Assembly: GCA_018828205.1 (NCBI GenBank) | Contig: JAHJWA010000407.1 | Span: 1 to 16,175 of the forward strand | Length of the DNA stretch: 16,175 nucleotides | From: Alphaproteobacteria bacterium | GTDB taxonomy: Bacteria > Pseudomonadota > Alphaproteobacteria > Sphingomonadales > Sphingomonadaceae | Direction of reading: 5' to 3' | Shown: positions 15,025 through 16,175 of the stretch, in pieces | How the letters are laid out: every line of letters starts with the position of its first letter | Position numbering within the stretch: the first letter of the stretch is position 1 | The notes under the pieces: generated by a model | Told to the model about the DNA's origin: nothing | The model's input: only the letters and a program-made list of their open reading frames with translations | The model's database searches: none | Made by a program: the position numbers and the translations under genes

Positions 15025-16163
15025 CAGCTCGCCGCTCCGCGCGAACCCCGGCTGGCGAGCGAAGGCGCGGCATCCGATTCGCGGCGCACCAGCGTATAGG
15101 GCATGATCTCCTCCTCGACCGGGCTGTCTTCGCCCTGCCGCTTGGCCCGGATCATGCGGGTGATCGCGCCCACCGCCCAGGCGGTCATCTCGCGGATCGG
15201 CTGCCGGATCGTCGTCAGTTCGGGCCAGATCGAACTGGCCATGTCGGTATCGTCGAACCCGCAGACGGTGATGTCGTTGGGCACGTCGAGATGGCGACGA
15301 TGCGCCACCGCCACGGTTGCCGCTGCCATATCATCGTTCGAGGCGAAGATCGCGGTCAGGCGCGGACTGACCGAGAGCAGCTTTTCCGCCCCGTCCATGC
15401 CCGAACGATAGGTGAAGCGGCCCTGCACGATCAGGCGGTCGTCCACCTCGAGCCCGGCATCGCGGATCGCGGCGAGATAGCCGTTCAGGCGCCGGTCCGC
15501 CGCAACCTGTTCGGGGTTGCCGATGATGAAGCCGATCCGTTCGTGCCCCAGCCCGAGAATGTGGCGGGTCATGTCGTAGGCGGCCTGGAAATCGTCGATC
15601 AGCACCGCGCCCTGTGAGCCTTCCGCCTTGCCCGGCCCCACCGCCACGGCGATGGTATCGAGTTCGGCCACGAGATCGAGCACTTCCAGATCGTCGCACA
15701 GCGGCGGCGGGAGGATGAATCCTTGGATCCCGCCCTCCGCGAGGTTGCGCACCAGAACCATGGCGGCGGCCGAACTGTCACAGCTCTGCACGACCAGCTG
15801 CACGTCGCGGCGGCTCGCCTCCTCCAGCGCCCCCATCAGGAACTCGCTCAGATAGGACGCCGACGGGTTGTCGAACAGCAACGCGATCCGGACCTGGTCG
15901 CCGCCCGCGAGGCTGCGCGCGGCGCGGTTGGGCGAATAGTTGAGCTTGGCGATCGCGGCCATCACCTGGTCGCGCGTGGCGACCCGAACATTGCCCTGCG
16001 AGTTGATCACCCGGCTCACCGTCATCGGCGAACAATGGGCCTCGCGCGCCACATCGGCGATCGTCGGAGCGCCCATCTGGCGGCCCGCCCCGCGCTGCTT
16101 GCGCCGAACCCCTGCCGTGCTCTCGCCCGGCTGATGCGCCTTGTCAGTCATCACTGCGCCCAT
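15024..16163 (-). CDS. xylR: LacI-family transcriptional regulator, probable xylose repressor
   Basis: This 379-residue LacI/GalR-family regulator has a helix-turn-helix at about 34-53 (Thr-Ile-Ala-Asp-Val-Ala to Thr-Val-Ser-Arg-Val-Ile-Asn), a hinge helix near 79-87 (Asn-Arg-Ala-Ala-Arg-Ser-Leu) and a periplasmic-binding-protein-like sensor domain ending with the typical Gly-Phe-Asp-Asp and Leu-Thr-Thr-Ile-Arg-Gln-Pro motifs. It is the only regulator in the window, and the three LacI-type operators found here are its likely targets, with xylose or a pathway intermediate as inducer (inference). The first ATG (16163) gives about 30 residues before the HTH, longer than usual; ATGs at 16151 and 16076 are possible starts, and none has a strong ribosome site. 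It overlaps xylD by one base (TGATG), so both are probably translated together. Its promoter lies outside the window, since only 12 bp precede it. Confidence 0.88.
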   Translation of the reverse strand: MGAVMTDKAHQPGESTAGVRRKQRGAGRQMGAPTIADVAREAHCSPMTVSRVINSQGNVRVATRDQVMAAIAKLNYSPNRAARSLAGGDQVRIALLFDNPSASYLSEFLMGALEEASRRDVQLVVQSCDSSAAAMVLVRNLAEGGIQGFILPPPLCDDLEVLDLVAELDTIAVAVGPGKAEGSQGAVLIDDFQAAYDMTRHILGLGHERIGFIIGNPEQVAADRRLNGYLAAIRDAGLEVDDRLIVQGRFTYRSGMDGAEKLLSVSPRLTAIFASNDDMAAATVAVAHRRHLDVPNDITVCGFDDTDMASSIWPELTTIRQPIREMTAWAVGAITRMIRAKRQGEDSPVEEEIMPYTLVRRESDAAPSLASRGSRGAAS

Positions 16164-16175
16164 AGACCGTGGTTC

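Noticed and set aside
13234..15099. A 621-codon plus-strand open frame opposite xylD
   Set aside because: It mirrors the strongly conserved xylD and the end of xylR, has no recognisable domain, and is the kind of antisense open frame expected at this GC content.
1..16175. Mobile elements, CRISPR arrays, tRNA/rRNA genes, phage or defence genes
   Set aside because: I looked for transposase-like frames, direct repeats and structural RNA signatures on both strands and found none; the window is almost fully coding with a coherent catabolic theme.

Overview
The window is a D-xylose and xylan-oligosaccharide utilisation locus from a GC-rich alphaproteobacterium. A sphingomonad (Sphingomonadaceae/Erythrobacteraceae) is the best guess. 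The reasons are the high GC, the very close resemblance of the catabolic proteins to the Caulobacter xylXABCD set, and a Zymomonas-type Tat-exported oxidoreductase. Family assignments are from recognised motifs and remembered homologues; no search was run.

Layout, left to right. Positions 3-344 are the 3' end of a nucleotide pyrophosphatase/phosphodiesterase-like gene. A GFOR-type (Gfo/Idh/MocA) periplasmic oxidoreductase (433-1611) and a GH3 lipoprotein glycosidase (1759-4278) follow on the plus strand, each with its own promoter and operator. A GH43 beta-xylosidase (4285-5976, minus) converges on GH3 and diverges from the catabolic operon. That operon runs xylX (6074-7198), xylA (7207-8652), xylB (8652-9437), xylC (9428-10324), an SGNH/CE20-type acetylesterase (10374-12281) and an aldose 1-epimerase (about 12343-13212). 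Converging on it from the right is a translationally coupled minus-strand pair, a LacI-family regulator (xylR, 15024-16163) and xylonate dehydratase (xylD, 13231-15024).

How it fits together. Exported enzymes (GH43, GH3, acetylesterase, all with signal peptides) would deacetylate and trim xylo-oligosaccharides to xylose. The mutarotase equilibrates anomers. XylB, XylC, XylD, XylX and XylA then form a complete Weimberg pathway: D-xylose to xylonolactone, xylonate, 2-keto-3-deoxyxylonate, alpha-ketoglutarate semialdehyde and alpha-ketoglutarate. The Tat-exported oxidoreductase could oxidise aldoses in the periplasm in parallel. No sugar transporter or TonB receptor lies in the window.

The most interesting signals are three. 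First, three near-palindromic operators (TGRTWGCGCTMYCA) lie at the same place in three promoters of identical geometry, which defines a local LacI-type regulon. Second, XylD has Leu63 where the family has its first [2Fe-2S] cysteine. Third, the epimerase reading frame extends upstream of its first ATG with no canonical start codon, suggesting a rare start or a 1-nt frameshift. I see no RNA genes, insertion sequences, CRISPR or phage material, and no entirely novel system.
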